Shown here: positions 1 through 8,756 of the stretch, piece by piece
Numbering within the stretch: position 1 is the stretch's first letter
Layout of the letters: every line of letters starts with the position of its first letter
Origin: JBGVSA01 sp041807905
GTDB taxonomy: Bacteria > Pseudomonadota > Gammaproteobacteria > Burkholderiales > Rhodocyclaceae
Direction: 5' to 3'
DNA length: 64,000 nucleotides
Assembly: GCF_041807905.1 (NCBI RefSeq)
Contig: NZ_JBGVSA010000004.1
Coordinates: 124,001-188,000 of the forward strand
Made by a program: the position numbers and the translations under genes
The notes under the pieces: model-generated
Seen by the model: only the letters and a program-made list of their open reading frames with translations
Database searches by the model: none
What the model was told of the DNA's origin: nothing

Positions 1-1053
1 CAGGCCCGGTCGCTGTGGGCCAGCAGCCGGCGCGTCTTCGACATTGCATTCGGCCTGGGCGCGCTGCTCATCGTGTGCGGCGTCGGCGCAATCGGCTACG
101 CGCTCACCAAAATGATGCGACGTCGCGATCAGGCCATCTGGGACTCGCAATTCCGTACCTGGTATTGCGAGCAGATCATCGAGCACACCAGCAGCGCGAT
201 CGTCATCACCGATATGACCGGGACGATCCTGCGCGTCAATCCGAGTTTCTGTTCCGTATCCGGCTACTCCGAAGAAGAGGCCGTCGGTCGCAACGCCAAC
301 ATGTGGAGTTCGGGACGGCAGCCGCCCGAGTTCTACCAGAAGATGTGGGGGGCGCTGCGGGACGACGGAGCCTGGAGGGGCGAGATATGGAACCGCCGCA
401 AGAACGGTGAGCTCGTGCTCGTCATGCTCAACATCTCGGCCATTCGCGGCCCCGCCGACACATGTCTGGGCTATGTGAGCATCGGCACGGACGTCACCGA
501 AGTGCGCCAGAAGGAAGACCGGCTCGGCTACATCGCCATGCACGATGCACTCACCGGCCTGCCCAACCGCACGCTCTTCGGCGAGCGCCTGAGCCATGCC
601 GTCGCGCGCGCACACCGCCATCGCTCGCGGCTGGCGGTGATGTTCATCGATCTCGACGGGTTCAAGTCGATCAATGACAACCACGGCCACGCCTTCGGCG
701 ACACCGTGCTGGTGGCGGTGGCAACCCGTCTGCGGGGGGCCCTGCGCGAGAGCGACACGGTCGCGCGCCTGAGCGGCGACGAGTTCGCCGTCGTCATCGA
801 AGACCTTCGCGATCCACGCGATGTCGGCGTCATCGCGCAATCGCTGCTGTCCGCCGTGACGCTGCCTGTGGAGGCCGGGGAACATGTCGCCCAGCCGTCG
901 CTGAGCATCGGTATCTGCGTCTACCCCGATCACTCCACCGAAGTCGAATGTCTCGTGGCGCTGGCGGACGAGGCCATGTACCGCGCCAAGAAAGCCGGCA
1001 AGCACACGTACCGCGTGCACGGTGAGGCAGAGGCCGTGCCCTTTGCGACGTGA
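1..1053 (+). CDS. PAS-GGDEF diguanylate cyclase, 5' end outside window
   Basis: The reading frame is open from base 1, so the N-terminus lies outside the window. It begins inside a membrane helix (about residues 14-36, ending before a Met-Met-Arg-Arg-Arg stop-transfer patch). A PAS/S-box domain follows (about 60-180), and the C-terminal GGDEF domain starts at the DALTGLPNR hallmark. The active-site motif reads SGDEF instead of GGDEF. The inhibitory I-site RESD sits five residues before it, as in product-inhibited cyclases. No EAL domain follows. Likely role: membrane-anchored synthesis of cyclic di-GMP under control of a cytoplasmic PAS sensor. SGDEF enzymes can be active, but activity here is inferred. 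The stop codon is 15 bp from the stop of the convergent norR gene. Confidence 0.85.
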   Translation, partial: QARSLWASSRRVFDIAFGLGALLIVCGVGAIGYALTKMMRRRDQAIWDSQFRTWYCEQIIEHTSSAIVITDMTGTILRVNPSFCSVSGYSEEEAVGRNANMWSSGRQPPEFYQKMWGALRDDGAWRGEIWNRRKNGELVLVMLNISAIRGPADTCLGYVSIGTDVTEVRQKEDRLGYIAMHDALTGLPNRTLFGERLSHAVARAHRHRSRLAVMFIDLDGFKSINDNHGHAFGDTVLVAVATRLRGALRESDTVARLSGDEFAVVIEDLRDPRDVGVIAQSLLSAVTLPVEAGEHVAQPSLSIGICVYPDHSTEVECLVALADEAMYRAKKAGKHTYRVHGEAEAVPFAT

Positions 1054-1068
1054 GTCGCCCGCGTTCGA

Positions 1069-2637
1069 TCAGTTCTTCAAGCCGAGTCGTCGCGCGAGCT
1101 TGTGAAGGTTGCTGGCATCCACGCCCAGCTCACGGGCGGCGCCGGCCCAGTTGTCTTCGTGACGCAGCAGCGCGACACGGATCGCTTCGCGCTGACTGCT
1201 TTCGACGACCTCCCGCAGGCTCAGGCCCGCTGCGATGGTCGTGACGTGCGGCGCTTCGGCGGCGCCGGCGATGGCATCGATTGGCGCGTGGCTATCCAGC
1301 CCTGAGCGCGCGTCGAGGTCGAGCAATTCCGGTTCCAGCGTGACGATGTCGCTGCGCGCGGCGCCGCGGCTCACCGCCTTCAGGGCGGCACGGCTGATGA
1401 CGTGTTCCAACTCGCGCACGTTGCCCGGCCAGCGGTAATCCAGCAGCGCTGCTTGGGCGGCGGGGGACAGACGCAGGCTGCGCAGTCCCAGGCGTGCCCG
1501 GTTCAGTTCGATGAAGCGGCCGGCCAGCAACAACACATCGTTGCCACGTTCGCGCAACGGCGGAATGGGGATCGGATACACCGACAGCCGGTGATACAGG
1601 TCCGCGCGGAACAGGCCGTCGCGCACGTGCGTGCTCAGGCTGCGGTTGGTGGCGGCGATCACGCGTACGTCGACGCGCAATGGGCGATCCGCGCCCAGGC
1701 GCTGCACCTCACCGTTCTGCAGCGTACGCAGCAACTTGGCCTGGATCGAAAGCGGCAGTTCGCCGACTTCATCGAGGAACAAGGTACCGCCCTCAGCCGC
1801 TTCGAAGCGACCTGGGCGGTCGCTCATGGCACCCGAGAACGCGCCGCGCACGTGGCCGAACAGCTCGCTTTCGGCCAACGATTCGGGGAGCGCAGCGCAG
1901 TTGACGTGAATGATCGGCTTCGCGGCCCGGCGCGAAAAGCGATGCAGCGTGTGCGCAAATAGCTCCTTGCCCACGCCGGTTTCCCCCAGCAGCAGCACCG
2001 GCAGGTCGGAGTCGGCGACCACTTTCAGCTCATGGAGCAGGCGGGTGATCGCTTCGCTCTGGCCAACGATCTCGCTGTCTTCATACACCGTGCCGCCGTC
2101 GTGCCGCACATTGGTCGCGGCCAGCCGCAGCACGCGCACTTCGTTTTCCAATTGGGTCAGGCGCACGGCCGCTTCGATGGATGGCGCCAACTGTTCCAAC
2201 GCCGCGCGCGCGTCGTCGTCGAAGGTGCCGATCTGCAGTGCGTCCAACGTCAGCACACCCCACGCCGCGCCATCGCGAAGCAGGGCGATGCCCATGCAGT
2301 CGTGCACCGGCAGTGGTTCGCCCGCGTGTTCCAGCACCAACCCGTCGTAAGGGTCGGGCAGTGCGCTGTCGTGATCGAAGCAGGTCACGCCGCGCTGGCT
2401 CAGGATTGCCGCCAGGCGCGGGTGATCCTTCACCGCGAAGCGCCGCCCGAGCGTGTCGCGGGCCAGCCCATCGATGGCGATGGGGCGCAGCGTGTCGCCT
2501 TCCAGCCGCAGGAGTGCAACCGCGCCGCAGCCAAATAGCGTGCGCACCGTGCCGAGCAGGCGCTGCAGACGGATGCCGGCCGGGAGTTCTCCGGCGAGGT
2601 CCGCCTGGATCATCAAAAGTGCGGTGATGAGGGTCAT
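1069..2637 (-). CDS. norR: NorR, NO-responsive sigma54-dependent activator
   Basis: A 522-residue protein with an N-terminal GAF domain (about 20-165), a sigma54 AAA+ domain (about 190-425) and a C-terminal Fis-type helix-turn-helix (about 480-520). Walker A GETGVGKE is at 218-225 and the Walker B segment ends with LFLDE at 286-290. The sigma54 contact loop reads GAFSGA (265-270), not GAFTGA. In the GAF domain Arg74, Asp95, Asp98, His112, Cys114 and Asp132 align with the NO-sensing non-haem iron centre of E. coli NorR (R75, D96, D99, H111, C113, D131). It is divergent from the ytfE-type gene and norB, its expected targets, and its start codon lies inside the first of three GGT-N7-ACC sites, so autoregulation is likely. 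Confidence 0.95.
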   Translation of the reverse strand: MTLITALLMIQADLAGELPAGIRLQRLLGTVRTLFGCGAVALLRLEGDTLRPIAIDGLARDTLGRRFAVKDHPRLAAILSQRGVTCFDHDSALPDPYDGLVLEHAGEPLPVHDCMGIALLRDGAAWGVLTLDALQIGTFDDDARAALEQLAPSIEAAVRLTQLENEVRVLRLAATNVRHDGGTVYEDSEIVGQSEAITRLLHELKVVADSDLPVLLLGETGVGKELFAHTLHRFSRRAAKPIIHVNCAALPESLAESELFGHVRGAFSGAMSDRPGRFEAAEGGTLFLDEVGELPLSIQAKLLRTLQNGEVQRLGADRPLRVDVRVIAATNRSLSTHVRDGLFRADLYHRLSVYPIPIPPLRERGNDVLLLAGRFIELNRARLGLRSLRLSPAAQAALLDYRWPGNVRELEHVISRAALKAVSRGAARSDIVTLEPELLDLDARSGLDSHAPIDAIAGAAEAPHVTTIAAGLSLREVVESSQREAIRVALLRHEDNWAGAARELGVDASNLHKLARRLGLKN

Positions 2638-2689
2638 ATATACCGCGAAAGGTCAAAAATACCGCGATCAAAGAATGGTGAATATTACC
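2632..2689. promoter_or_regulatory. Three NorR binding sites (GGT-N7-ACC)
   Basis: Three exact GGT-N7-ACC motifs occur at 2632-2644, 2651-2663 and 2677-2689, with centres 19 and 26 bp apart. This is the consensus described for Ralstonia eutropha NorR, which also uses three sites upstream of norAB. The first site covers the norR start codon. The block ends 41 bp before the sigma54 promoter at 2731, a usual enhancer distance. The site pattern is seen directly; binding is inferred. Confidence 0.85.
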
Positions 2690-2730
2690 ATTGATGTGTC
2701 TAAGGAATTGAAAATAAAGGCCGGACGATT

Positions 2731-2745
2731 TGGCACAGGGTTCGC
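2731..2745 (+). promoter_or_regulatory. Sigma54 (-24/-12) promoter of the ytfE-type/norB operon
   Basis: TGGCACAGGGTTCGC has the GG and GC dinucleotides (2732-2733 and 2744-2745) separated by exactly 10 bases, matching the -24/-12 pattern. The -24 half is perfect (TGGCAC) and the -12 half is TCGC instead of TTGC. It lies between the NorR sites and the downstream start at 2819, so transcription would begin near 2757. Confidence 0.75.
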
Positions 2746-2818
2746 TAAGGGAGTGGCAAGGCGCTTTGTCTTGCCCGCACGCCGCGAGCGGGGACGACGC
2801 CGTCACAAGGAGAACACC

Positions 2819-3496
2819 ATGGATTTCGTCGACCAGCCTCTCGGCCAGATTGCCCGCCGCATTGCCGGCGCCACCCGCGTCTTTGATGCCTACCGGCTTG
2901 ATTTCTGTTGCGGGGGCAACCGCACGCTCGGTGCGGCGGCCGCTGCTGCAGAAGTCGACGTCGCACCCATCGTCGAAGAGCTGCACGTCTTGCAGGCCCG
3001 CGCTGCGGAGCCGGGCGAACGTTCGTGGGACGAGGCCGACGCCGGCACGCTGATCGACCACATCCTGCAGCGCTACCACGCGGTGCACCGCGAGCAATTG
3101 CCCGAGCTGATCCGTCTGGCGCGCAAGGTGGAGCAAGTGCACGGCGACAAGGCTGATTGCCCGCTCGGGCTGGCTGACTTGCTGACCGACATCGCGCAGG
3201 AGATGGAGAGCCACATGAGCAAGGAAGAGGGCATCCTCTTCCCGATGATCCGCGCGGGCCGCGGCGCACTCGCCGGCGGTCCGATCCATGTCATGCGCCT
3301 GGAGCACGACGAACATGGCGTCGCGCTGCGTCGTCTGTCCGAACTCACCAACGACATCACCCCGCCGCGCGCCGCGTGCACAACGTGGCGTGCGCTCTAC
3401 GCCGGCCTGCGTACTTTCCGCCAGGACCTGATGGAGCACATCCATCTCGAAAACAACATCCTCTTTGAGCGCCTTGCCCCGCTCGCCCAGCACTGA
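2819..3496 (+). CDS. RIC-family di-iron protein (YtfE/ScdA/NorA), iron-sulfur cluster repair
   Basis: A 225-residue protein starting at the ATG with an AAGGAG ribosome site a few bases upstream; the frame stays open upstream but nothing supports an earlier start. The N-terminal ScdA_N segment carries the Cys-Cys pair (DFCCGG, about residues 30-31). The hemerythrin-like part has repeated His and Glu residues (IDHILQRYH, EMESHMSKEE, RLEHDEHG, MEHIHLENN) that supply the di-iron ligands. RIC proteins repair Fe-S clusters after NO damage; the R. eutropha homologue NorA binds NO in the cytoplasm. It is 19 bp upstream of norB, under the same NorR/sigma54 control. Confidence 0.93.
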   Translation: MDFVDQPLGQIARRIAGATRVFDAYRLDFCCGGNRTLGAAAAAAEVDVAPIVEELHVLQARAAEPGERSWDEADAGTLIDHILQRYHAVHREQLPELIRLARKVEQVHGDKADCPLGLADLLTDIAQEMESHMSKEEGILFPMIRAGRGALAGGPIHVMRLEHDEHGVALRRLSELTNDITPPRAACTTWRALYAGLRTFRQDLMEHIHLENNILFERLAPLAQH

Positions 3497-3515
3497 AAGG
3501 AACGAGGACCACGCT

Positions 3516-5789
3516 ATGGGCCCGTACAAGAAACTCTGGTTCACGCTCATCGCCGTGCTGGTGGTGACGTTCTCGCTGCTGGGCTATTTCGGCAAAGAGG
3601 TCTATCGGCATGCGCCGCCCATTCCGGCGCAGGTCGTCACTGACGATGGCCGCACGCTGTTCACGCAGGACGACATCCTCGACGGGCAGACCGCATGGCA
3701 ATCGGTCGGTGGCATGCAATTGGGTTCGATCTGGGGACACGGTGCGTATCAAGCGCCGGACTGGACCGCCGACTGGCTGCACCGCGAGCTGACGGCGTGG
3801 CTCGATCTGGCCGCACAAGCGCAATACGGCAAGCCTTACGCGCAGATCGATGGCCCCGCGCAGGCCGCGTTGCGCGAAGCGCTGCGCGCGGAATATCGCG
3901 GAGCCGCCACCGATGCGAGCGGTGTGCTCGAGGTCAGTGCGCGCCGCGCACAGGCCATGGCACAGACGGCGGCGTACTACGACAAGCTGTTCTCCGACGC
4001 GCCCGAGTTGCAGACCAGCCGCGAGCACTTCGCGATGAAGAACAACACGCTGCCCAGCGCGGAGCGTCGCCAGGCGCTCACGCACTTCTTCTTCTGGACG
4101 GCGTGGGCGGCGTCGGCGCAGCGCCCCGGTTACGAGGCCACCTACACCAACAACTGGCCGCATGAGCCGCTGATCGGCAATCAGCCGACCGCCGAGAACG
4201 TCATCTGGTCGGTTGCCAGTGTGGTGGTCTTGCTGGCTGGCGTCGGGCTGTTGATCTGGGCGTGGGCATTCCTGCGCAAGCACGATGACGAACCGCCCAA
4301 GGCGGCCGCCAACGATCCGCTGACCAGCTTTGCGCTGACGCCATCGCAACGTGCGCTAGGCAAGTATCTGTTCCTGGTCGTTGCATTGTTCGTGTTCCAG
4401 GTCTTCCTGGGCGGCTTCACCGCGCACTATACGGTTGAAGGCCAGTCGTTCTACGGCATCGACGTGTCACGCTGGATTCCCTATTCGCTGTCACGCACAT
4501 GGCATATACAGAGCGCGCTGTTCTGGATCGCCACCGGTTTTCTCGCCGCAGGTTTGTTCCTTGCACCGTTGATCCATGGCGGCAAGGACCCGCGCTTCCA
4601 GAAACTGGGCGTCGATATCCTGTTCTGGGCACTGGTCGTGGTGGTGGTCGGTTCGTTCGTTGGCAACTACCTCGCCATCGCGCAGATCATGCCGCCGGAA
4701 TGGAATTTCTGGCTGGGTCACCAGGGCTATGAATATGTCGACCTGGGTCGCCTGTGGCAGATCGGCAAGTTCGCCGGCATCCTGATCTGGCTGGGGCTGA
4801 TGCTGCGCGGCATCGTGCCGGCATTGCGCGCCAAGGGCGACCGCAATCTGCTCGCGCTGCTGACCGCGTCGGTCGTCGCCATCGGCCTGTTCTACGGAGC
4901 AGGCTTCGGCTACGGCGAACGCACCAGCCTGACGATCATGGAGTACTGGCGCTGGTGGGTGGTGCACCTGTGGGTGGAAGGCTTCTTTGAAGTCTTTGCG
5001 ACGACGGCGCTGGCTTTCATCTTCTCCACGCTGGGCCTGGTGTCGCGCCCGATGGCGACGGCGGCAAGTCTGGCGTCAGCGTCGCTCTTCATGCTGGGCG
5101 GCATTCCGGGCACGTTTCACCATTTGTACTTTGCCGGCACGACCACGCCGGTGATGGCGGTCGGTGCGAGTTTCAGCGCGCTCGAAGTCGTGCCGCTGAT
5201 CGTGCTCGGCTATGAGGCATGGGAAAACTGGCGCCTGAAGTCGCAGGCCCCGTGGATGGAAAACGTGCGCTGGCCGCTGATGTGCTTCGTGGCGGTGGCG
5301 TTCTGGAACATGCTGGGCGCTGGCGTATTCGGCTTCATGATCAACCCGCCGATCTCGCTGTACTACGTGCAAGGGCTGAACACCACGCCAGTGCACGCGC
5401 ATGCCGCACTGTTCGGTGTGTATGGTTTCCTGGCGCTGGGCTTCACCTTGCTGGTGCTGCGCTACATCCGCCCAGGCTTTGTCTTTAGCGAGCGCCTGAT
5501 GAAGACGGCATTCTGGTCGCTCAATGGCGGGCTGGTGTTGATGATCGCGACGAGCCTGTTGCCTATCGGCATCATCCAGTTCCACGCCAGCGTTGCGCAT
5601 GGCCTGTGGTACGCCCGCAGCGAGGAGTTCATGCAACAAGGCATCTTGCAGACGCTGCGCTGGGTACGTACGTTTGGCGACGTGGTGTTCATCGTCGGCG
5701 CCCTGGCGATGGCATGGCAGGTCGTGCAGGGTGTCTTCCGGCGCAACCCGTTTGGCCGTACCGAACAAGTGGCGCCCGTGCTGCGCTGA
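3516..5789 (+). CDS. norB: Quinol-dependent nitric oxide reductase (qNOR)
   Basis: A 757-residue single-subunit NO reductase that reduces 2 NO to N2O with electrons from quinol at the inner membrane. It has the qNOR layout: one N-terminal helix, a periplasmic cytochrome-c-like extension without a haem c motif (about 30-225), then about 12 helices. Probable ligands visible are His330 in RTWHIQ (low-spin haem), His484 and Glu488 in VVHLWVEGFFE, and His535-His536 in GTFHHLYF (non-haem iron). The ATG at 3516 was chosen because the segment before it overlaps the previous gene and a GA-rich ribosome site lies at about 3495-3507. With no norC and no other denitrification gene here, it probably serves NO detoxification. 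Confidence 0.96.
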   Translation: MGPYKKLWFTLIAVLVVTFSLLGYFGKEVYRHAPPIPAQVVTDDGRTLFTQDDILDGQTAWQSVGGMQLGSIWGHGAYQAPDWTADWLHRELTAWLDLAAQAQYGKPYAQIDGPAQAALREALRAEYRGAATDASGVLEVSARRAQAMAQTAAYYDKLFSDAPELQTSREHFAMKNNTLPSAERRQALTHFFFWTAWAASAQRPGYEATYTNNWPHEPLIGNQPTAENVIWSVASVVVLLAGVGLLIWAWAFLRKHDDEPPKAAANDPLTSFALTPSQRALGKYLFLVVALFVFQVFLGGFTAHYTVEGQSFYGIDVSRWIPYSLSRTWHIQSALFWIATGFLAAGLFLAPLIHGGKDPRFQKLGVDILFWALVVVVVGSFVGNYLAIAQIMPPEWNFWLGHQGYEYVDLGRLWQIGKFAGILIWLGLMLRGIVPALRAKGDRNLLALLTASVVAIGLFYGAGFGYGERTSLTIMEYWRWWVVHLWVEGFFEVFATTALAFIFSTLGLVSRPMATAASLASASLFMLGGIPGTFHHLYFAGTTTPVMAVGASFSALEVVPLIVLGYEAWENWRLKSQAPWMENVRWPLMCFVAVAFWNMLGAGVFGFMINPPISLYYVQGLNTTPVHAHAALFGVYGFLALGFTLLVLRYIRPGFVFSERLMKTAFWSLNGGLVLMIATSLLPIGIIQFHASVAHGLWYARSEEFMQQGILQTLRWVRTFGDVVFIVGALAMAWQVVQGVFRRNPFGRTEQVAPVLR

Positions 5790-5838
5790 CGACCGACTGC
5801 ATCGGGTCGTGTCCTGTCGCCGTTTGGCCGGGCATGCT

Positions 5839-5869
5839 GGGCCGGCACCTTGGTGTCGGCCCTTTTTTT
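5839..5869 (+). terminator. Rho-independent terminator of norB
   Basis: GGGCCGGCACC (5839-5849) pairs with GGTGTCGGCCC (5852-5862) with one G-U pair, the innermost bases forming the loop, and seven T follow (5863-5869). It lies 50 bp after the norB stop. Confidence 0.88.
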
Positions 5870-5878
5870 GTCCAGGAA

Positions 5879-7534
5879 TCAGGGTGCCTGGATGCTCGCC
5901 ACCGGCATGCACGTGGTGCAGCGATTCCAGCCCGGCGCGAGGACGTTGAGCCCGTCGACACGCACCAGAATGTCGTCGTCATTGAGTGTCGCCCGTGCGG
6001 CTTGCACCGATCTGTTGTCGAGAATGAACAGCGTGTCGGCCTCGTATTGACCGTCGCGCAGGCGGGTCGCTGCGTTTTGCTCGGACTGCCGCATGGCGTC
6101 ACGCGACACGCGTGCGAGATACACCGCATCGGTGGTCATGCCGTGTGTGCCGGCGAAGAAAGACAACTGTGCCCAGTGCGGTGCCATGCTCTTCGGTGCG
6201 ATGTGCCGTACGCGCGTGTAGCGCGCGGCCGCCTGCTCCCAGAACGGCCCGGCGAGCGCCTGCGGCCATGTCTGGGAAGGCTCTGTGTCGAAGCGCTGCC
6301 GCATCGGCCACCATCCGGCGCGCGTATCTGCGATTTGCAGGACGAGCGCTACGCTCAATACGGCTACGATCAATCTGGGGGGACCATAGCGCACGACGGC
6401 ATAGAGAATGCCCAGCGCCACCAGATAGAACACGGGCCAGAACATGCGGCCCGATGCGCGGAATACGCTCGCGAGGTAGTAGAGCTTTTCGGGGAGCGGG
6501 AACTCGAATTCGTAACCGCCGATGCCGATCCGGTTGGTCAGCGCGAATAACAACACCGCGCCGGCCGCCGGCAACAGCAGGGGATGTCGGCGCAGGGCTG
6601 CGCCGAACCGGGGCCGTCGGAGGACCAGTATCACGACCGCAAACGCAGCCAGCACGACAAGGCCCAGTCCCAGATAGTTGAAGCCTTCGTATTCGCCTTC
6701 GGCCTGTGGAATGTCGCCCAGCAGATACGACCAGCCGTCGGCATCGAACAGAGCCAGCAGGTTCATGCGGTAGTAGCCGTAGCCGCTCGCCACCGCACCC
6801 GTGCCGATACCAAAGTAGCCAGCCTGCCAGCAGGCCACGCCGACCATGGTCATCAGTGCCACGGTTTCGGCCAGCACCGCGCGCGTCGGCAGCTCACCGC
6901 GCAGGCGCCGCGTTGCGACATCCAGCACCCAGATGCCGCCCGTCATGCCGAGCAGATAGGCGTGCACGAGCGCCGCAATGGTGAGCACCGGTGCCCAGCA
7001 CAGAAGCCGGCGCGCGTTGCCCGGGCGAAAGTACAGATACAGCGCCGCGAGTATCAGGAAGTGCCCGGCGAGGCTTGAATGATCGTGCAGGCGCAGGAAC
7101 ATCGGCGGCGAAAAAACCAGCAGCGCCGTGACGAGCGTCTGCACGCTCCGACGCTGCGCGAACAAGCCGGCGAGCCGCCACGCGATCCACCCCTGAGCCA
7201 CAAAGCAGATGAAGAGCCACAGGCCGATGTACTGGAACGTTTCGGGTAGCAGGCTCAAGGGCTTGAAGACGAATGCCAGTAGCGGAATCGCGTCGGCATA
7301 GATGACGGAATTAGCGATCTCCAGCCCGTAGCCGGGATTGCCGCCCAGCGGAAAGCCCCACGGCGCCTGACGGTAGAACAGCCAGCCCAGGTAATGCTGG
7401 GCCGCGTCGCCGTCGCCCAGCCACGCGATATTGGTCGGGTCGAGCGCGCGCGCGCCGACCACCAGCATGAACGCCAGCGCGCCCAATAGCGCGGGCCAGA
7501 GGTGGTCTGCGAGGAATCCGTGTCGGGACTGCAT
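5879..7534 (-). CDS. Polytopic membrane protein partner of a GT2 enzyme (DUF6311-like)
   Basis: A 551-residue, strongly hydrophobic protein with about ten or more predicted membrane helices. A conserved-looking early segment contains GDGDAAQHYLGW and FPLGGNPGYG, which I associate with DUF6311, but I cannot confirm this without a profile search. The start was set at the ATG 5 bp after the stop of the upstream glycosyltransferase; the open frame continues further upstream only as antisense to that gene. The tight coupling suggests a two-gene operon that modifies a surface glycan, this protein being a possible GT-C-type transferase. Function is unproven. Confidence 0.7.
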   Translation of the reverse strand: MQSRHGFLADHLWPALLGALAFMLVVGARALDPTNIAWLGDGDAAQHYLGWLFYRQAPWGFPLGGNPGYGLEIANSVIYADAIPLLAFVFKPLSLLPETFQYIGLWLFICFVAQGWIAWRLAGLFAQRRSVQTLVTALLVFSPPMFLRLHDHSSLAGHFLILAALYLYFRPGNARRLLCWAPVLTIAALVHAYLLGMTGGIWVLDVATRRLRGELPTRAVLAETVALMTMVGVACWQAGYFGIGTGAVASGYGYYRMNLLALFDADGWSYLLGDIPQAEGEYEGFNYLGLGLVVLAAFAVVILVLRRPRFGAALRRHPLLLPAAGAVLLFALTNRIGIGGYEFEFPLPEKLYYLASVFRASGRMFWPVFYLVALGILYAVVRYGPPRLIVAVLSVALVLQIADTRAGWWPMRQRFDTEPSQTWPQALAGPFWEQAAARYTRVRHIAPKSMAPHWAQLSFFAGTHGMTTDAVYLARVSRDAMRQSEQNAATRLRDGQYEADTLFILDNRSVQAARATLNDDDILVRVDGLNVLAPGWNRCTTCMPVASIQAP

Positions 7535-7539
7535 GCGCG

Positions 7540-8565
7540 TCAGGCGCGCGGCGCGGCCAGCACGGGGGCCGGCAGTTCGGCGCCGGCATTGGACGCCATG
7601 TCCGCGTCGCCGCCTTCGTAGATCTGCCGCACCAGGAACACCGGCCGACGCTTCGATTCGATGTAGGTCCGCCCGAGGTATTCGCCGATGACGCCAATGC
7701 CCACCAGTTGCAGGCCGCCGAGCAGCGTCACCGCCACGATGATGGATGCGTAACCCGGCACGTCGACGCCATGGATGATCACTTTCAGCGCGATGTACAG
7801 CCCGAACATGAACGACAGCGCCGACACGGCAAGGCCGATGTAAGTCCAGACGCGCAACGGCGACGTACTGAAGCTGGTGACATCTTCCAACGCCAGATTC
7901 CACAGCCGCCAACCGTTGAACTTGCTGCTGCCGGCCGAGCGTTCGGGGCGCGTGTAGTGCACGGAGGCGGTGCGGAACCCGACCCATGCGAACAAGCCCT
8001 TCATAAAGCGCCGCGACTCCGGCAGCGCCTTGAGGGCATCGACGACACAGCGATCCACCAAGCGAAAATCGCCGACGTTCTCGGGCAGCCTGGGGGAGGC
8101 GATCATGTTGTGGATGCGGTAGAACCACGACGCGCTCGAGCGCTTGGCCCAGGTATCCGATCCTCGGTGGCGGCGGTGGGCCAGCACCACCTCGAAACCC
8201 TCGCGCCACTTGGCGATCATCGTCGGGATCAGTTCCGGCGGGTCCTGCAGGTCGACATCGATGGGCACCACCACCTGCCCGCGCGCAGCCTGCAAACCTG
8301 CCGAGAGCGCGGCTTCCTTGCCGAAGTTGCGGCTCAGGTCGATCACGCGCACGCGCGCATCGTGCTGTTGCAGACGCAGCAGCACGTCCAGCGTGTGATC
8401 TCGGCTACCGTCGTTGATGAAGACGAACTCGATCACGACCTCGGGCAGGATCGAGAACACCTGGGTGACGCGGTCGACAAAGAGAGAGATCGCCTCCTCT
8501 TCATTGAAGACGGGTACGACCAGGGAAAGCCTCACGGTCGAATCGAAAGTCTCTCGGCTGGTCAT
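7540..8565 (-). CDS. GT2-family bactoprenol-type glycosyltransferase (GtrB/DPM1-like)
   Basis: A 341-residue protein with an N-terminal GT-A fold (LVVPVFNEEEAI at about 14-25, FINDGSRDHT, and the nucleotide-sugar/metal motif DVDLQDPPE) and two C-terminal membrane helices (about 230-305). This is the layout of GtrB, YfdH and ArnC enzymes that load a sugar on undecaprenyl phosphate at the inner membrane. A GtrA flippase is not present nearby; instead the next gene is a large polytopic protein 5 bp away. The sugar is unknown. Confidence 0.88.
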   Translation of the reverse strand: MTSRETFDSTVRLSLVVPVFNEEEAISLFVDRVTQVFSILPEVVIEFVFINDGSRDHTLDVLLRLQQHDARVRVIDLSRNFGKEAALSAGLQAARGQVVVPIDVDLQDPPELIPTMIAKWREGFEVVLAHRRHRGSDTWAKRSSASWFYRIHNMIASPRLPENVGDFRLVDRCVVDALKALPESRRFMKGLFAWVGFRTASVHYTRPERSAGSSKFNGWRLWNLALEDVTSFSTSPLRVWTYIGLAVSALSFMFGLYIALKVIIHGVDVPGYASIIVAVTLLGGLQLVGIGVIGEYLGRTYIESKRRPVFLVRQIYEGGDADMASNAGAELPAPVLAAPRA

Positions 8566-8756
8566 GGGTTCCCTCGTGGTGGGCGGTATGTACCGCCCTT
8601 CGTGGCGATCCGGCGTGTGTCACGTGCCGGCACGATCTTCAAAGTAGAGGGTTTTCCCGCGTCGTCACAGGGACAATCGGGCAGTTTTGCTGCGCTGCGG
8701 CGTCCGCCGTGACGGATGCCGCGCAGAGGGGATGGCGCGGCCGGGCAAACGAGAGC

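Noticed and set aside
2081..3550. Long minus-strand open frame across the norR start, the NorR sites and the RIC gene
   Set aside because: It is antisense to the RIC gene with its clear ribosome site and di-iron motifs, and then crosses the norR coding start in another frame.
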